Origin: JAGHEK01 sp044426235
Lineage (GTDB): Bacteria; Bacillota; Clostridia; Peptostreptococcales; Peptostreptococcaceae
DNA: 64,000 nt
NCBI GenBank assembly: GCA_044426235.1
Contig: JAWXUS010000001.1
Span: 62,001-126,000, forward strand
Reading direction: 5' to 3'
Within the stretch, counting starts at the first letter, position 1. Every line of letters starts with the position of its first letter. Below the pieces are notes generated by a model, which worked only from the letters and a program-made list of their open reading frames with translations, was not told the origin of the DNA and did not search any database. Below, one piece after another: positions 51,094 to 60,266 of this stretch. The translations under genes were made by a program, and so were the position numbers.

Positions 51094-52737
51094 ATGAGCA
51101 ATAATTTTATAAAAGACATTATTATAAATGACTTAGAAAGCAAAAAGCACGACAGTATAATAACACGTTTCCCACCAGAACCAAATGGATACCTACATAT
51201 TGGTCATGCAAAAAGTATTTGTTTAAACTTTGGTTTAGCAAATGAATTTAATGGAAGTGTTAATTTAAGATTTGATGATACAAATCCTGTTAAGGAAGAT
51301 GTTGAATATGTTAATTCAATAAAAGAAGATGTTGAATGGTTAGGATTTAAATGGAATAATTTATACTTTGCATCAGATTACTTTGAAACGATGTATGAAA
51401 AAGCAGTTTTATTAATAAATAAAGGTCTTGCTTACGTTTGTGAATTAACTCCTGATGAAATGAGAGAATATCGTGGTACATTAACTGAACCTGGAAAAAA
51501 TTCTCCATATCGCGAAAGAAGTGTTAAAGAAAACTTAGAATTATTTGAAAAGATGAAAAATGGAGATTTCGAAGACGGTAAAATGGTTATTCGTGCAAAA
51601 ATTGATATGAAATCTCCTAACATAAACTTTAGAGATCCTATAATATATAGAATTTCGCATTCAACTCACCATAACACAGGAGATACTTGGTGTATATACC
51701 CAATGTATGCCTTTGCTCACCCTATTGAAGATGCTATTGAAGGAATAACGCATTCAATATGTACTCTTGAGTTTGAAGATCAAAGACCTCTTTATGATTG
51801 GTTTGTTAAGGAATGTGAAATGGAAAAAGTTCCAAGGCAAATAGAATTTGCAAGACTTAATATGACAAATACTGTTATGAGTAAAAGAAAATTAAAAGAA
51901 TTAGTTGATAACAACATAGTTGATTCTTGGGACGATCCTCGCATGCCTACAATATCAGGATTTAGACGTCGCGGATATACACCAGATGCTATTAGAAATT
52001 TCTGTCAGGAAATTGGAATTTCAAAATCATTCTCAACAGTTGATAGCCAAATGCTTGATTTCTTCGTTAGAGAAGATCTTCAAAAGAAAACTTCTCTTGC
52101 AATGGGAATAGTTAATCCTCTAAAACTTATAATCACAAACTATGACGAAAATGAAAGCGAAATGATTGAAGTTGAAAACAATGCAAAAGATGAGAGTATG
52201 GGAACTAGAATGGTTTCATTTAGCCGTGAATTATATATCGAAAAAGAAGACTTTATGGAAGAACCCGTTAAAAAGTATTTTAGATTATTCCCTGGAAATG
52301 AAGTTAGACTTAAAGGTGCATACTTTATTAAGTGTACAGATATTATAAAAGATGAAAACGGTGAAGTTATAGAAGTTCATTGTACATATGATAAAGAAAC
52401 TAAGAGTGGTTCAGGATTTAATGCTCGTAAAGTAAAATCTACTATACACTGGGTAGATGCAAAAAATTGTATACCTTGTGAATTTAGACTTTATGAACCT
52501 TTAATTCTTGATGATTGTCCAGAAAATGAAGGAAAGCACTTCTTAGATCAAATAAATCCAAATTCATTAAATATATTAAATGGTTTTGGTGAAATAACTC
52601 AACTTAAAGATGCTAAAAAACTAGATAAATTCCAATTCGTTAGAAATGGTTTCTTCTCAGTTGATCCAAAAAATACTACTGATGAAAAGTTAGTATTTAA
52701 TAGAGTTGTACCACTTAAAAGTTCATTTAAACTATAA
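51094..52737 (+). CDS. glnS: glutaminyl-tRNA synthetase
   Basis: A 547-residue class I synthetase. It has PPEPNGYLHIGHAKSI (HIGH motif), FDDTNP, the NTVMSKRKL (KMSKS-type) loop and the GlnRS-specific C-terminal beta-barrels with the IHWVDAKNC segment. Most Firmicutes instead make Gln-tRNA through GatCAB, so direct charging is a useful taxonomic mark, seen in some clostridial lineages. TGAGGTGA precedes the ATG. No T-box leader is visible in the 130 bases upstream. Confidence 0.97.
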   Translation: MSNNFIKDIIINDLESKKHDSIITRFPPEPNGYLHIGHAKSICLNFGLANEFNGSVNLRFDDTNPVKEDVEYVNSIKEDVEWLGFKWNNLYFASDYFETMYEKAVLLINKGLAYVCELTPDEMREYRGTLTEPGKNSPYRERSVKENLELFEKMKNGDFEDGKMVIRAKIDMKSPNINFRDPIIYRISHSTHHNTGDTWCIYPMYAFAHPIEDAIEGITHSICTLEFEDQRPLYDWFVKECEMEKVPRQIEFARLNMTNTVMSKRKLKELVDNNIVDSWDDPRMPTISGFRRRGYTPDAIRNFCQEIGISKSFSTVDSQMLDFFVREDLQKKTSLAMGIVNPLKLIITNYDENESEMIEVENNAKDESMGTRMVSFSRELYIEKEDFMEEPVKKYFRLFPGNEVRLKGAYFIKCTDIIKDENGEVIEVHCTYDKETKSGSGFNARKVKSTIHWVDAKNCIPCEFRLYEPLILDDCPENEGKHFLDQINPNSLNILNGFGEITQLKDAKKLDKFQFVRNGFFSVDPKNTTDEKLVFNRVVPLKSSFKL

Positions 52738-52763
52738 AAAAAGCCTTCAAATGAAGGCTTTTT
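52738..52763. terminator. bidirectional terminator
   Basis: AAAGCCTTCA and TGAAGGCTTT form a 10-bp stem flanked by A and T runs, between glnS and the converging lipid kinase gene. Confidence 0.92.
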
Positions 52764-53649
52764 AGTTTACTCCAAGAATAGAAATCCCACCATCAATGCA
52801 TTCAATATCAAGTGGGAAATCAGGTCCCTTTTCTCCATCAATATCAGTTGTTAATTCATCACTGCACTCAAGATGTAATTTCTTTGTTTTGAAATATAAT
52901 ATTTCATTTTCATTAAATCCTTCTAAATGCTCACTCCTTAAAACTCTAATTAAAAGTGAAATAGATTTTGGAATAGGCATAGCCTTAAATATAACAACAT
53001 CTAAAAGTCCATCGTCTAAGCTAGATTTATATGCTATATTCATATTTCCCGCAGTTTTCCCATTAAATATAAGCATTAAATACATATCACCTTTATAATT
53101 TATTTCATCAGACGATACCTCTATATTATATTTTCTAAAATTTAATGCTTGTTCAATTCCAACTATGTAATATGATGCCCTTCCCATATAATTTTTAAGT
53201 TCTGTATTAATCTTTTGAGAAACATCTGTAAACATTCCACAACTTGCAACATTTATAAAATATTTATTGTTTATTTTACCAATATCAATTTTTTTGGGAA
53301 CTGAATTTATTATTTTTTCAATTCCTAATTTAACGTCACATTCAAGATCTAGTGCTTTTGCAAAATCATTTGCAGTTCCAAGAGGAAGTATCCCAACTGG
53401 TAAATCAATATCATTATTTTTCATAGCATTTATTAAACTATCAATACTGCCATCTCCACCAGAAATTAATATATGATGATAAGTATCATCTAAATCTTTT
53501 AGAGAATCTTCTATATCGTTCTTTTTATCTAATCTAAATGGTACAACTAAAAAATCATTATCTTGATATGTACTAATTACTATGTCCAATTTATTAGTTA
53601 TGCTTTTATCTCCTGAATTTGGATTATAAATAAATTTCACTTTATTCAT
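52762..53649 (-). CDS. diacylglycerol/lipid kinase family protein (YegS/DagK-like)
   Basis: A 295-residue soluble lipid kinase: PNSGDKS at the start, ISGGDGSIDSLINAM (GGDG nucleotide loop), LPLGTANDFAKALDLECD and the C-terminal DGEKGPDFPLDIE region. DagK recycles diacylglycerol left from lipoteichoic acid synthesis in Firmicutes. The exact substrate is not fixed by sequence. GGAGG precedes the ATG. Followed by a membrane/coiled-coil protein in the upstream position of the same strand. Confidence 0.92.
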   Translation of the reverse strand: MNKVKFIYNPNSGDKSITNKLDIVISTYQDNDFLVVPFRLDKKNDIEDSLKDLDDTYHHILISGGDGSIDSLINAMKNNDIDLPVGILPLGTANDFAKALDLECDVKLGIEKIINSVPKKIDIGKINNKYFINVASCGMFTDVSQKINTELKNYMGRASYYIVGIEQALNFRKYNIEVSSDEINYKGDMYLMLIFNGKTAGNMNIAYKSSLDDGLLDVVIFKAMPIPKSISLLIRVLRSEHLEGFNENEILYFKTKKLHLECSDELTTDIDGEKGPDFPLDIECIDGGISILGVN

Positions 53650-53680
53650 AAAAACCTCCTCTATTTCACTACAAAGACTT

Positions 53681-54214
53681 TTATTTTTTTTGTAAGTTAA
53701 TTATATTTTCAACTTCTTTTATTTCATTTTCTAAATTGTGTAATTTAAGCTTAAGTTCAATCTCTTTTTGTTTCATACTCTCTTTAGTCCTATCATCTTT
53801 TGACTCACTCATAGTTTCTTCCATTTTATCAAGTAATTTTTCCATACTTTCTTTTCTTTTAACTAGTTTAACGTGTATTTTTTGTGGGTCATTTATTAAT
53901 ATATTCTTATTATATTCAAGTTTACTAACTACAATGAAATATATTAATGATATAAGTAAATTAATCACAATATTTCCAAGAGATATACTAGTTTTATCTA
54001 AAATAACCATAGATAAATAAAATGTTAATGTATTAAATGTAAGAAGTGATTTATAAGTTTTATCATTGTTAACACCATCTTTTAATATATAGTATGGAAT
54101 TACTACTGTAAAAATTGGTGCAAGCATTAAAACATCAAAATCAAGACCTGTATACATAACACTTATTATAACTAAAAATATTATAGATCTATTAATTAAA
54201 TTTATTGATCGCAT
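53681..54214 (-). CDS. hypothetical membrane protein with C-terminal coiled coil
   Basis: A 177-residue protein of unknown family. The first 100 residues hold three or four hydrophobic segments (SIIFLVIISVMYTGL; MLAPIFTVVIPYYIL; LTFYLSMVIL; NIVINLLISLIYFIVV). Residues 110-177 form a charged coiled coil (EKLLDKMEETMSESKDDRTK). The coil would face the cytosol. It lies 31 bases upstream of the lipid kinase start and follows the same strand, so they may form an operon. Confidence 0.65.
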   Translation of the reverse strand: MRSINLINRSIIFLVIISVMYTGLDFDVLMLAPIFTVVIPYYILKDGVNNDKTYKSLLTFNTLTFYLSMVILDKTSISLGNIVINLLISLIYFIVVSKLEYNKNILINDPQKIHVKLVKRKESMEKLLDKMEETMSESKDDRTKESMKQKEIELKLKLHNLENEIKEVENIINLQKK

Positions 54215-54246
54215 AATCTTTCTCCAAAACTTTCTGTAATTTAATA

Positions 54247-55395
54247 TTAATCCATTTTCTTAGGTGGTCTAGGTCCAACATATTGATAAAGATAAGTTTT
54301 AAGCATTCCATTATATAACTTTCTTTTTCTATCTGAATCTCTACCAAATTCTTTTTCAAACTCTTCATAAGAAGTTATTAAATAATAACTCCAATTTTTT
54401 AAATTCCTAAAAGTATAACCTAAATCCTTGTATAAAGTTTGAACAGTCTCTTTATCATCAAGCCTCTCTCCATATGGAGGATTTGTAACTATAAAGCCAT
54501 ATTCTTCATCACTCTTAAATTCAAGTGCATCTCCAACTCTAAACTCAATATACTCATCAACAAATGCTATTTCTGCATTTCTTTTTGCAATCTCAATAAC
54601 ATCAGGATCTATATCATATCCATAAATTTTAAAATCTATATCATTATCAATTTTTGAAAGTGCATCACGTCTTTCATTTACCCAAATCTTTTTGTCTAAG
54701 TTTCTCCAAGATTCAGATATAAATTCACGATTAAGACCAGATGCCATATTAAGCCCCTTCATTGCAGCCTCAATAAGTAAAGTTCCACTTCCACACATTG
54801 GATCAACTAAAGTTCTACCTGGTTTCCAAGGAACTAAATCCATTATTCCAGCCGCTAAAGTTTCTCTAATTGGTGCTTTATTTGCAACTGCTCTATACCC
54901 TCTTTTATGAAGTGCATCTCCTGTTGTATCTAGAGTTATAGTTACTTTATCTTTATGTATAAACACATATATAGGATATTTCTCTTTATCTTCTCTTAAC
55001 ATTCCTTTTTCCAGATAAGCATCTTTTAAATTATCAACTATAGCCTTTTTAACAATAGATTGAATATCACTTTTACTGTATAATTTCGATTTTATAGACG
55101 ATGCTTTAGAAATTGGAAAACTAGCACCATATGGAATATATCTTGACCAATCAACACTTTTAGTATTTTGGAAAAGTTCTTCAAAAGTTCTTGCCTCAAA
55201 TTCACAAACCTTTAAATGAACTCTCTCAGCACATCTTAGCCAAATGTTAGCTTTTGCAATTCCTTCTACTCCTGTTTCATAAGTTACACGTCCATCTTCA
55301 GTCTTTAGTATCTTAAATCCAAGTTCTTTTATTTCTCTTGATAACATTTTCTCCATACCAAAAAAACAAGGTGATACAAGTGTGCATTTTTTCAT
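54247..55395 (-). CDS. THUMP-domain 23S rRNA N2-guanine methyltransferase (RlmL/YpsC-like)
   Basis: A 382-residue class I methylase. The N-terminal THUMP region (20-150) binds RNA; the catalytic part shows RTLVDPMCGSGTLLIEAAM (SAM motif I), YGYDIDPDVI and FIVTNPPYGERLDD (NPPY motif IV). Bacillus YpsC and the N-terminal half of E. coli RlmL belong to this group and modify G2445 of 23S rRNA; specificity here is inferred from family. An AGGACG-type ribosome site precedes the ATG. Confidence 0.9.
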   Translation of the reverse strand: MKKCTLVSPCFFGMEKMLSREIKELGFKILKTEDGRVTYETGVEGIAKANIWLRCAERVHLKVCEFEARTFEELFQNTKSVDWSRYIPYGASFPISKASSIKSKLYSKSDIQSIVKKAIVDNLKDAYLEKGMLREDKEKYPIYVFIHKDKVTITLDTTGDALHKRGYRAVANKAPIRETLAAGIMDLVPWKPGRTLVDPMCGSGTLLIEAAMKGLNMASGLNREFISESWRNLDKKIWVNERRDALSKIDNDIDFKIYGYDIDPDVIEIAKRNAEIAFVDEYIEFRVGDALEFKSDEEYGFIVTNPPYGERLDDKETVQTLYKDLGYTFRNLKNWSYYLITSYEEFEKEFGRDSDRKRKLYNGMLKTYLYQYVGPRPPKKMD

Positions 55396-55454
55396 TTTAC
55401 GTCCTGCTTTCTACTATTTTATTTAGTATAAGTATATCAAATTTTTCTTAATAT

Positions 55455-55480
55455 AAAAAGAGGCTATTTTGCCTCTAGTA
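55455..55480 (-). terminator. terminator of the orphan kinase gene
   Basis: AGAGGC and GCCTCT pair around a 6-base loop and a T5 tail follows on the minus strand; overlaps the stop codon. Confidence 0.75.
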
Positions 55481-56566
55481 AATATCTGATAATTCAAGCT
55501 TCATTCTATCAACTTTTAAATTACAGTTAATATCAAATTTTTGTTCTAAAACTTCATCTTCTATTTTAGAATTTGGTAAAACTATTATAAATTCAGTTCC
55601 AATATTTTCGATACTATTAACGAATATCTTACCATTTTGTGATTCAACAAGTGATTTTACAAGAAATAATCCTATACCACTTCCCTGTTTTTCAACTTTA
55701 CAACTATTTTTTAATTGCTCAAACTTCTTAAATAAAGACTTTATCTTATTTTTTGGAATTCCAACTCCAAAATCTTTAATGCTTATTACAATTTCATCTA
55801 CACAACTAAGAGTTACCTCTATTTTTCCATTTGGTTTATTAAACTTTATAGCATTCGATAATAAATTAAGTATTATTCTTTCCATATTATCAATATCAAA
55901 AGCAGCAATATGTTCTTCGACATCCGTATCAAATATAATTTCTATATTTTGTTGTTTTACAAAATCATACGTAGAAATACACATTTCTTCGATAACGTTT
56001 ACTATATCATAATTTTTAGGATTATAATCAAATTTTCCATAATCAATTTTACTACTATCTATTATATTATTAACTAGTCTAAGTAGTCTTAATCCATTTT
56101 GATTAATAATTTTTAAATATTTTGATACCTCTATCTTATATTTTATATTTTCTTCACTATTTAACTTTAAATCAAGTACTTGAAGAGAGCTTAAAATTAA
56201 ATTTATCGGTGTTCTTAATTCGTGAGAAATAGTTGCAATAAAATCTATACTATTTTCTAATTCTTCTCTACTTATTATTACTGAATACCTATTTTTTTCT
56301 TCTTTAAAGAATTCTAATTTCAAAATATTTTTTTCTTTATTTTTCCTAATTATTAATTGTTCATTACTTAAAATATTATCTATTTCCTCTTTATTAAAGC
56401 TTATCCCTAAGACTTCATTCATATCCATTGAATTGAATTCATAACACTTTTTAAAAAATTCGTTAAAATAGACAATTTCTAAAGAATATACACCTTGTAT
56501 ATCTTTTATATCTATCATTATATATTCAATGCTACTTTTTTGTAAAATATTACAAGCAGTCGACAT
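55475..56566 (-). CDS. orphan cytoplasmic histidine kinase
   Basis: A 363-residue kinase without membrane helices. The N-terminal 100 residues look like a degenerate PAS sensor (IVYFNEFFKKCYEFNSMDMN). The H box has His115 in IATISHELRTPINLILSSLQ, followed by LLSNAIKFNKPNG, KDFGVGIP and KQGSGIGLFL. No response regulator is adjacent, so it must act on a remote partner. GGGGG precedes the ATG. It has its own terminator. Confidence 0.9.
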   Translation of the reverse strand: MSTACNILQKSSIEYIMIDIKDIQGVYSLEIVYFNEFFKKCYEFNSMDMNEVLGISFNKEEIDNILSNEQLIIRKNKEKNILKLEFFKEEKNRYSVIISREELENSIDFIATISHELRTPINLILSSLQVLDLKLNSEENIKYKIEVSKYLKIINQNGLRLLRLVNNIIDSSKIDYGKFDYNPKNYDIVNVIEEMCISTYDFVKQQNIEIIFDTDVEEHIAAFDIDNMERIILNLLSNAIKFNKPNGKIEVTLSCVDEIVISIKDFGVGIPKNKIKSLFKKFEQLKNSCKVEKQGSGIGLFLVKSLVESQNGKIFVNSIENIGTEFIIVLPNSKIEDEVLEQKFDINCNLKVDRMKLELSDIY

Positions 56567-56820
56567 ATAATTCCCCCTAAAATATTAATAAAGTATAACT
56601 TCTATAATTTATACTTTTATACCTTTATAACTGATATAAATTTTATTATAAAACAATAAAAAAACTTATATCAACCATAAAAAATACAATTAATGTTAAT
56701 ATTATATTAAATTAGTAATTTTTAGTCAATATTATTGTAAATTTTTTCAATATTTATATAATTAAGAATATTAAAGTAGCGCTAAAAATATTTTAGCACT
56801 ACTTTTTAAAAATATTTCGA
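56567..56820. other. AT-rich intergenic stretch
   Basis: About 250 bases holding the presumed promoter of the orphan kinase and, at 56775-56803, the terminator of the next gene. No further gene or structure seen. Confidence 0.6.
56775..56810 (-). terminator. terminator of the zinc-ribbon gene
   Basis: AGTAGCGCTAAAA and TTTTAGCACTACT form a 13-bp stem (one G-T pair) with a 3-base loop. Confidence 0.8.
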
Positions 56821-57012
56821 TTATACATTCACTTTTATAACTTTAGTTTTAGGCTTATCTTGACAATATTCTACTATGCTTGATTTATAGCATTTTTTAC
56901 AAACATAAACGTATCTAAATCCCTTATATCCCTCTTTTGATCCATAAAGTTCAAAATTCCTACGGCTTACCATACAAATTTCTTTACTCCCACACTCACA
57001 TTTTAATTCCAT
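56821..57012 (-). CDS. small zinc-ribbon protein
   Basis: A 63-residue protein: MELKCECGSKEICMVSRRNF with CxC and a second Cys pair, CKKCYKSSIVEYC. The two cysteine pairs, about 28 residues apart, predict one zinc ribbon. GGAGGGA precedes the ATG. No domain name can be given. It stands alone between two well-marked terminators and promoters. Confidence 0.7.
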   Translation of the reverse strand: MELKCECGSKEICMVSRRNFELYGSKEGYKGFRYVYVCKKCYKSSIVEYCQDKPKTKVIKVNV

Positions 57013-57183
57013 AAAATTCCCTCCAAAAAATAAACTCTTGTATTTATAAATTAATATAGTAAAATTATATTAATATGATTTTTAAATTTATTTAATTATT
57101 ATATCATCTTTTTATTATAGTATCAAAACTTTTATTTGGTGTCCTAATATTTTTCAAATTTCTAAAGTTAAGGAAGTGAAATA

Positions 57184-58119
57184 ATGATTAATTACTACAA
57201 AACTATTAATAACAAAATAACTGAACTTCCAAGTTATGAAAGAGGATGTTGGGTAAACTTAACTTCCCCAACCTACAAAGAAATTAAATTTATATCTGAT
57301 TTTTTTGATGTAGATAGCGACAGTATAAAGTCAGCCCTTGATGAGGAGGAAAGATCTAGACTTGAAATTGAAGATAATCATACTTTAATTTTAATAGATA
57401 TTCCACTTGATGAGAGTGATGAAAAATCTGTTCACTACACTACAATTCCACTTGGCATAATACTTCTTGATGAGTGTATAATAACTGTTTGTACTAAAAA
57501 AACTAACATAATAAATGATTTTATAACTCACAATATAAAAGATTTTTATACTTTTATGAAAACTAGATTTATATTCCAAATTCTTCACAAAAATGCAAGT
57601 TATTATTTATTTTATCTTAGAAAGATTAATAAAATGACAACAACTATTGAAAAAGAAATTTATTCTTCAATGAGAAACAAACAATTAATACAACTTCTAG
57701 AACTTGAAAAATCTTTAGTTTATTTTTCGACATCTCTTAAAGCTAATGAACTTGTATTAAAGAAAATTCTTAGGACTCAAAAAGTTAGAAAATACGAACA
57801 AGATGAAGATTTACTTGAAGATGTTATTATCGAGAATAAACAGGCAGTTGAAATGGCAAAAATATATGGAGATATATTAAGTCGTATAATGGACGCATTT
57901 AGTGCTATTATTAGTAATAATCAAAATAGGGTTATGCAACTTTTAACATCTATTACTTTAATTACTACTATTCCAACTATAGTTTCAGGTTTATTTGGAA
58001 TGAATGTTGAGGGTATTCCATATTTCGAACACCCTGCAGGTTTTTGGATAGTACTTAGTTATACAGCTTTAATATGTCTTTTAGTTACATTTTTTATGCT
58101 TAGGAAGAAACTATTATAG
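57184..58119 (+). CDS. corA: CorA family divalent cation transporter
   Basis: A 311-residue magnesium (or cobalt) channel. A large N-terminal cytosolic domain holds LIDIPLDE and EKEIYSSMRNKQLIQLLELE helices; the last 60 residues are two membrane helices joined by GLFGMNVEGIPYFEHPAGF, which carries the GMN selectivity signature. AAGGAAGTGA precedes the ATG. Single gene transcribed alone. Confidence 0.95.
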   Translation: MINYYKTINNKITELPSYERGCWVNLTSPTYKEIKFISDFFDVDSDSIKSALDEEERSRLEIEDNHTLILIDIPLDESDEKSVHYTTIPLGIILLDECIITVCTKKTNIINDFITHNIKDFYTFMKTRFIFQILHKNASYYLFYLRKINKMTTTIEKEIYSSMRNKQLIQLLELEKSLVYFSTSLKANELVLKKILRTQKVRKYEQDEDLLEDVIIENKQAVEMAKIYGDILSRIMDAFSAIISNNQNRVMQLLTSITLITTIPTIVSGLFGMNVEGIPYFEHPAGFWIVLSYTALICLLVTFFMLRKKLL

Positions 58120-58140
58120 CCATCTATTGATGGCTATAAT
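58113..58140. terminator. hairpin between converging genes
   Basis: ATTATAGCCATC and GATGGCTATAAT form a perfect 12-bp stem around a 4-base loop, spanning both stop codons. It lacks a long T run on either side. Confidence 0.55.
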
Positions 58141-59957
58141 GATATCATTTTAGTTATTTTTCCTTCTTGTAATTTATCTAAATTTTCATTTATTTCTAAA
58201 GCATATTTTGGTATATAACTTTCTTTACTAATATTTTTTTCAATAAGTTCAAAACTTGGTATTGAAAGATTTTTTGTATCAATCTTTTTCACTGGGATCT
58301 GATTATAAACTACTAAACTATCATCATAATTTTCAAGAGATAATTTTCTAAACATATCCTCACTTCTTTTTAAATAAATATGTGCTATCATATACTCACA
58401 TTTTTTATCATTTAATTTAAGTCCCTCTTTAAAATACTTCTTAGCAGTATCAAAATCATTAAGTTCCATATATAAAAGTCCTAAATTATAAAGTGCATCT
58501 AAACTTTTTTCTCTAGACTTTTCATACCAATACTTAGAATTATCATATTCTTCATTATGAAGTTGATAAATAATTCCCATCATACATTGACAATATGTAC
58601 TTCCTTCATTTGCACCACTTTCAAACATTTTTCTAGCATCAAAATACTCTTTTTTGTCAAAAAATTCTCGTGCTAAATAAATTTTTGCATTAACGTGATT
58701 ATATTCTGCTGCAAGTTTTAAATATTCATTTGCGGCATATGGTTTATCAAGTTTTAAAAATATTTGTGCTATTTTATATGCTGATTCAAAATCATCATTA
58801 TCACAAGCTTTTTGATACCATTGAATTGCTTTTTCATAATTATTTTCTTCTTCATATAAGTTACCAAGTTTTATTTGTGATGAAACATCCGTAGAGTTTT
58901 TCATATAATATTCTTTCGCGCTTTCAATGTGTCCAATAGTTAAATATAAATCCCCCAAATTTTCAAATGCTACAGATATTTCACTACTCGCTTCAAGATA
59001 ATAATTTATTGCACTTTGATAGTCTTTTTCTTCAAAATAAATACTTGCTAAATTATTTTTTGATTCAGGAAGTTCAATACTTTCCATATAGTATTTTTTA
59101 GCCTCTATTATGTTACTTTTTCTATTATATAAATTTGCTAGTTTAAATTTTGCTAATAAATGTCCTTTTTCTACTGCTTTTTTATAATATTTTTCTGCTT
59201 CTTCATATTCTTGAATCTTATCATATACATTTCCAAGTCTATAAGTTGATTCTATATGACCTTGATCCGCACTTTTTTGATAATACTTTTTAGCATCTTC
59301 ATATTCTTTTTTAGACTCTAAAATAAGACCAAAATTATAACAAGCTTTATCAAACCCTATTTTATAAAGATTTTGATAAAGTTTAATAGATTCTTCAATA
59401 TTATTTTGATAATAATTAATTATAGCTAAATTATATATTGCATTTGGATAATTTATAGCCTTTTTATAAAACATTTTAGCTTCTTCAATTTCATTTTCTA
59501 CTTCACATAAAAAACCTAAATTAAATAATGCTTCATCTAAATTTTCTTCACTGCAAATACTTAGCCATTTTTTAGCACGTGCATAATCCCCTTTTTTAAA
59601 ATGGCAAATTGCTAAATTATTTTGTGAGTAAAGATGACCTTCTCTTGCAGATTTCTCAAACCAATAAATACCATAATCATAATTCATTTTTTCAAAATAC
59701 ATATTACCAACTTCAAAAGCCGATTCAATATTTCCATTTTTGAATGATTTTTCATAAAAAGTTTCTGAAAGCGAATACTGCTTTGCCTCTTTATAAATTC
59801 TACCTAATGCAGATTGACTTTTTTCGTGATTTTCATCAGATCCCATTTTATACTGTTCAATCGCTTGATCTATTTTCCCAATCTTTTCAAGAAACATTCC
59901 CTTAGTGTATGAAACTATTGGCTCTTTTATTTTTCCTAATGTAAATTTATTATTCAA
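58134..59957 (-). CDS. TPR/Sel1 repeat protein
   Basis: A 607-residue protein built of about 15 helical repeats of the Sel1/TPR type with forms such as AEKYYKKAVEKGHLLAKFKLA and NLALGYLYE-like turns. It ends with an 80-residue segment of other composition (KKIDTKNLSIPSFELIEKNI). It should be a scaffold for protein-protein contacts in the cytosol; nothing marks a signal peptide. GGTGATATT before the ATG. Downstream of a 74-aa gene in the same direction. Confidence 0.85.
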   Translation of the reverse strand: MNNKFTLGKIKEPIVSYTKGMFLEKIGKIDQAIEQYKMGSDENHEKSQSALGRIYKEAKQYSLSETFYEKSFKNGNIESAFEVGNMYFEKMNYDYGIYWFEKSAREGHLYSQNNLAICHFKKGDYARAKKWLSICSEENLDEALFNLGFLCEVENEIEEAKMFYKKAINYPNAIYNLAIINYYQNNIEESIKLYQNLYKIGFDKACYNFGLILESKKEYEDAKKYYQKSADQGHIESTYRLGNVYDKIQEYEEAEKYYKKAVEKGHLLAKFKLANLYNRKSNIIEAKKYYMESIELPESKNNLASIYFEEKDYQSAINYYLEASSEISVAFENLGDLYLTIGHIESAKEYYMKNSTDVSSQIKLGNLYEEENNYEKAIQWYQKACDNDDFESAYKIAQIFLKLDKPYAANEYLKLAAEYNHVNAKIYLAREFFDKKEYFDARKMFESGANEGSTYCQCMMGIIYQLHNEEYDNSKYWYEKSREKSLDALYNLGLLYMELNDFDTAKKYFKEGLKLNDKKCEYMIAHIYLKRSEDMFRKLSLENYDDSLVVYNQIPVKKIDTKNLSIPSFELIEKNISKESYIPKYALEINENLDKLQEGKITKMISL

Positions 59958-59965
59958 AATATCAC

Positions 59966-60190
59966 CTACTTTACACTTTTTAAATCAATATATGCTTCAA
60001 TTTGAGGAATATATAACATATCTTCTTCTTTTATATGTGTATTTCCAAATTCTTTTAATTTATCATCTTTCATTATTTTATACTTAACAACTTCTTTATT
60101 AGTTATATCTGCAATAAAAAAACTTCCTTCATATTGCTTAAATTTAAAATTAAAATTATCTCTAGTCAATTTTATTTTTATTTCGTTCAT
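59966..60190 (-). CDS. hypothetical protein, 74 aa
   Basis: A small basic protein, MNEIKIKLTRDNFNFKFKQY then FFIADITNKEVVKYKIMK, of beta-strand character with a few acidic residues near the end. It precedes the repeat protein by eight bases with an AAGGAGAA ribosome site, so they form a two-gene operon. No family recognised. Confidence 0.6.
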   Translation of the reverse strand: MNEIKIKLTRDNFNFKFKQYEGSFFIADITNKEVVKYKIMKDDKLKEFGNTHIKEEDMLYIPQIEAYIDLKSVK

Positions 60191-60237
60191 AAAATTCTCC
60201 TTAGTCTAAAAATTTACTTTTATTTATTATACCATAA

Positions 60238-60266
60238 AAAAGCACTCTAGTAAAAACTAGAGTACT
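60238..60266 (-). terminator. terminator of the second AI-2E gene
   Basis: AGCACTCTAG and CTAGAGTACT form a 10-bp stem with one wobble pair, followed on the minus strand by a T6 tail; overlaps the stop codon. Confidence 0.8.
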
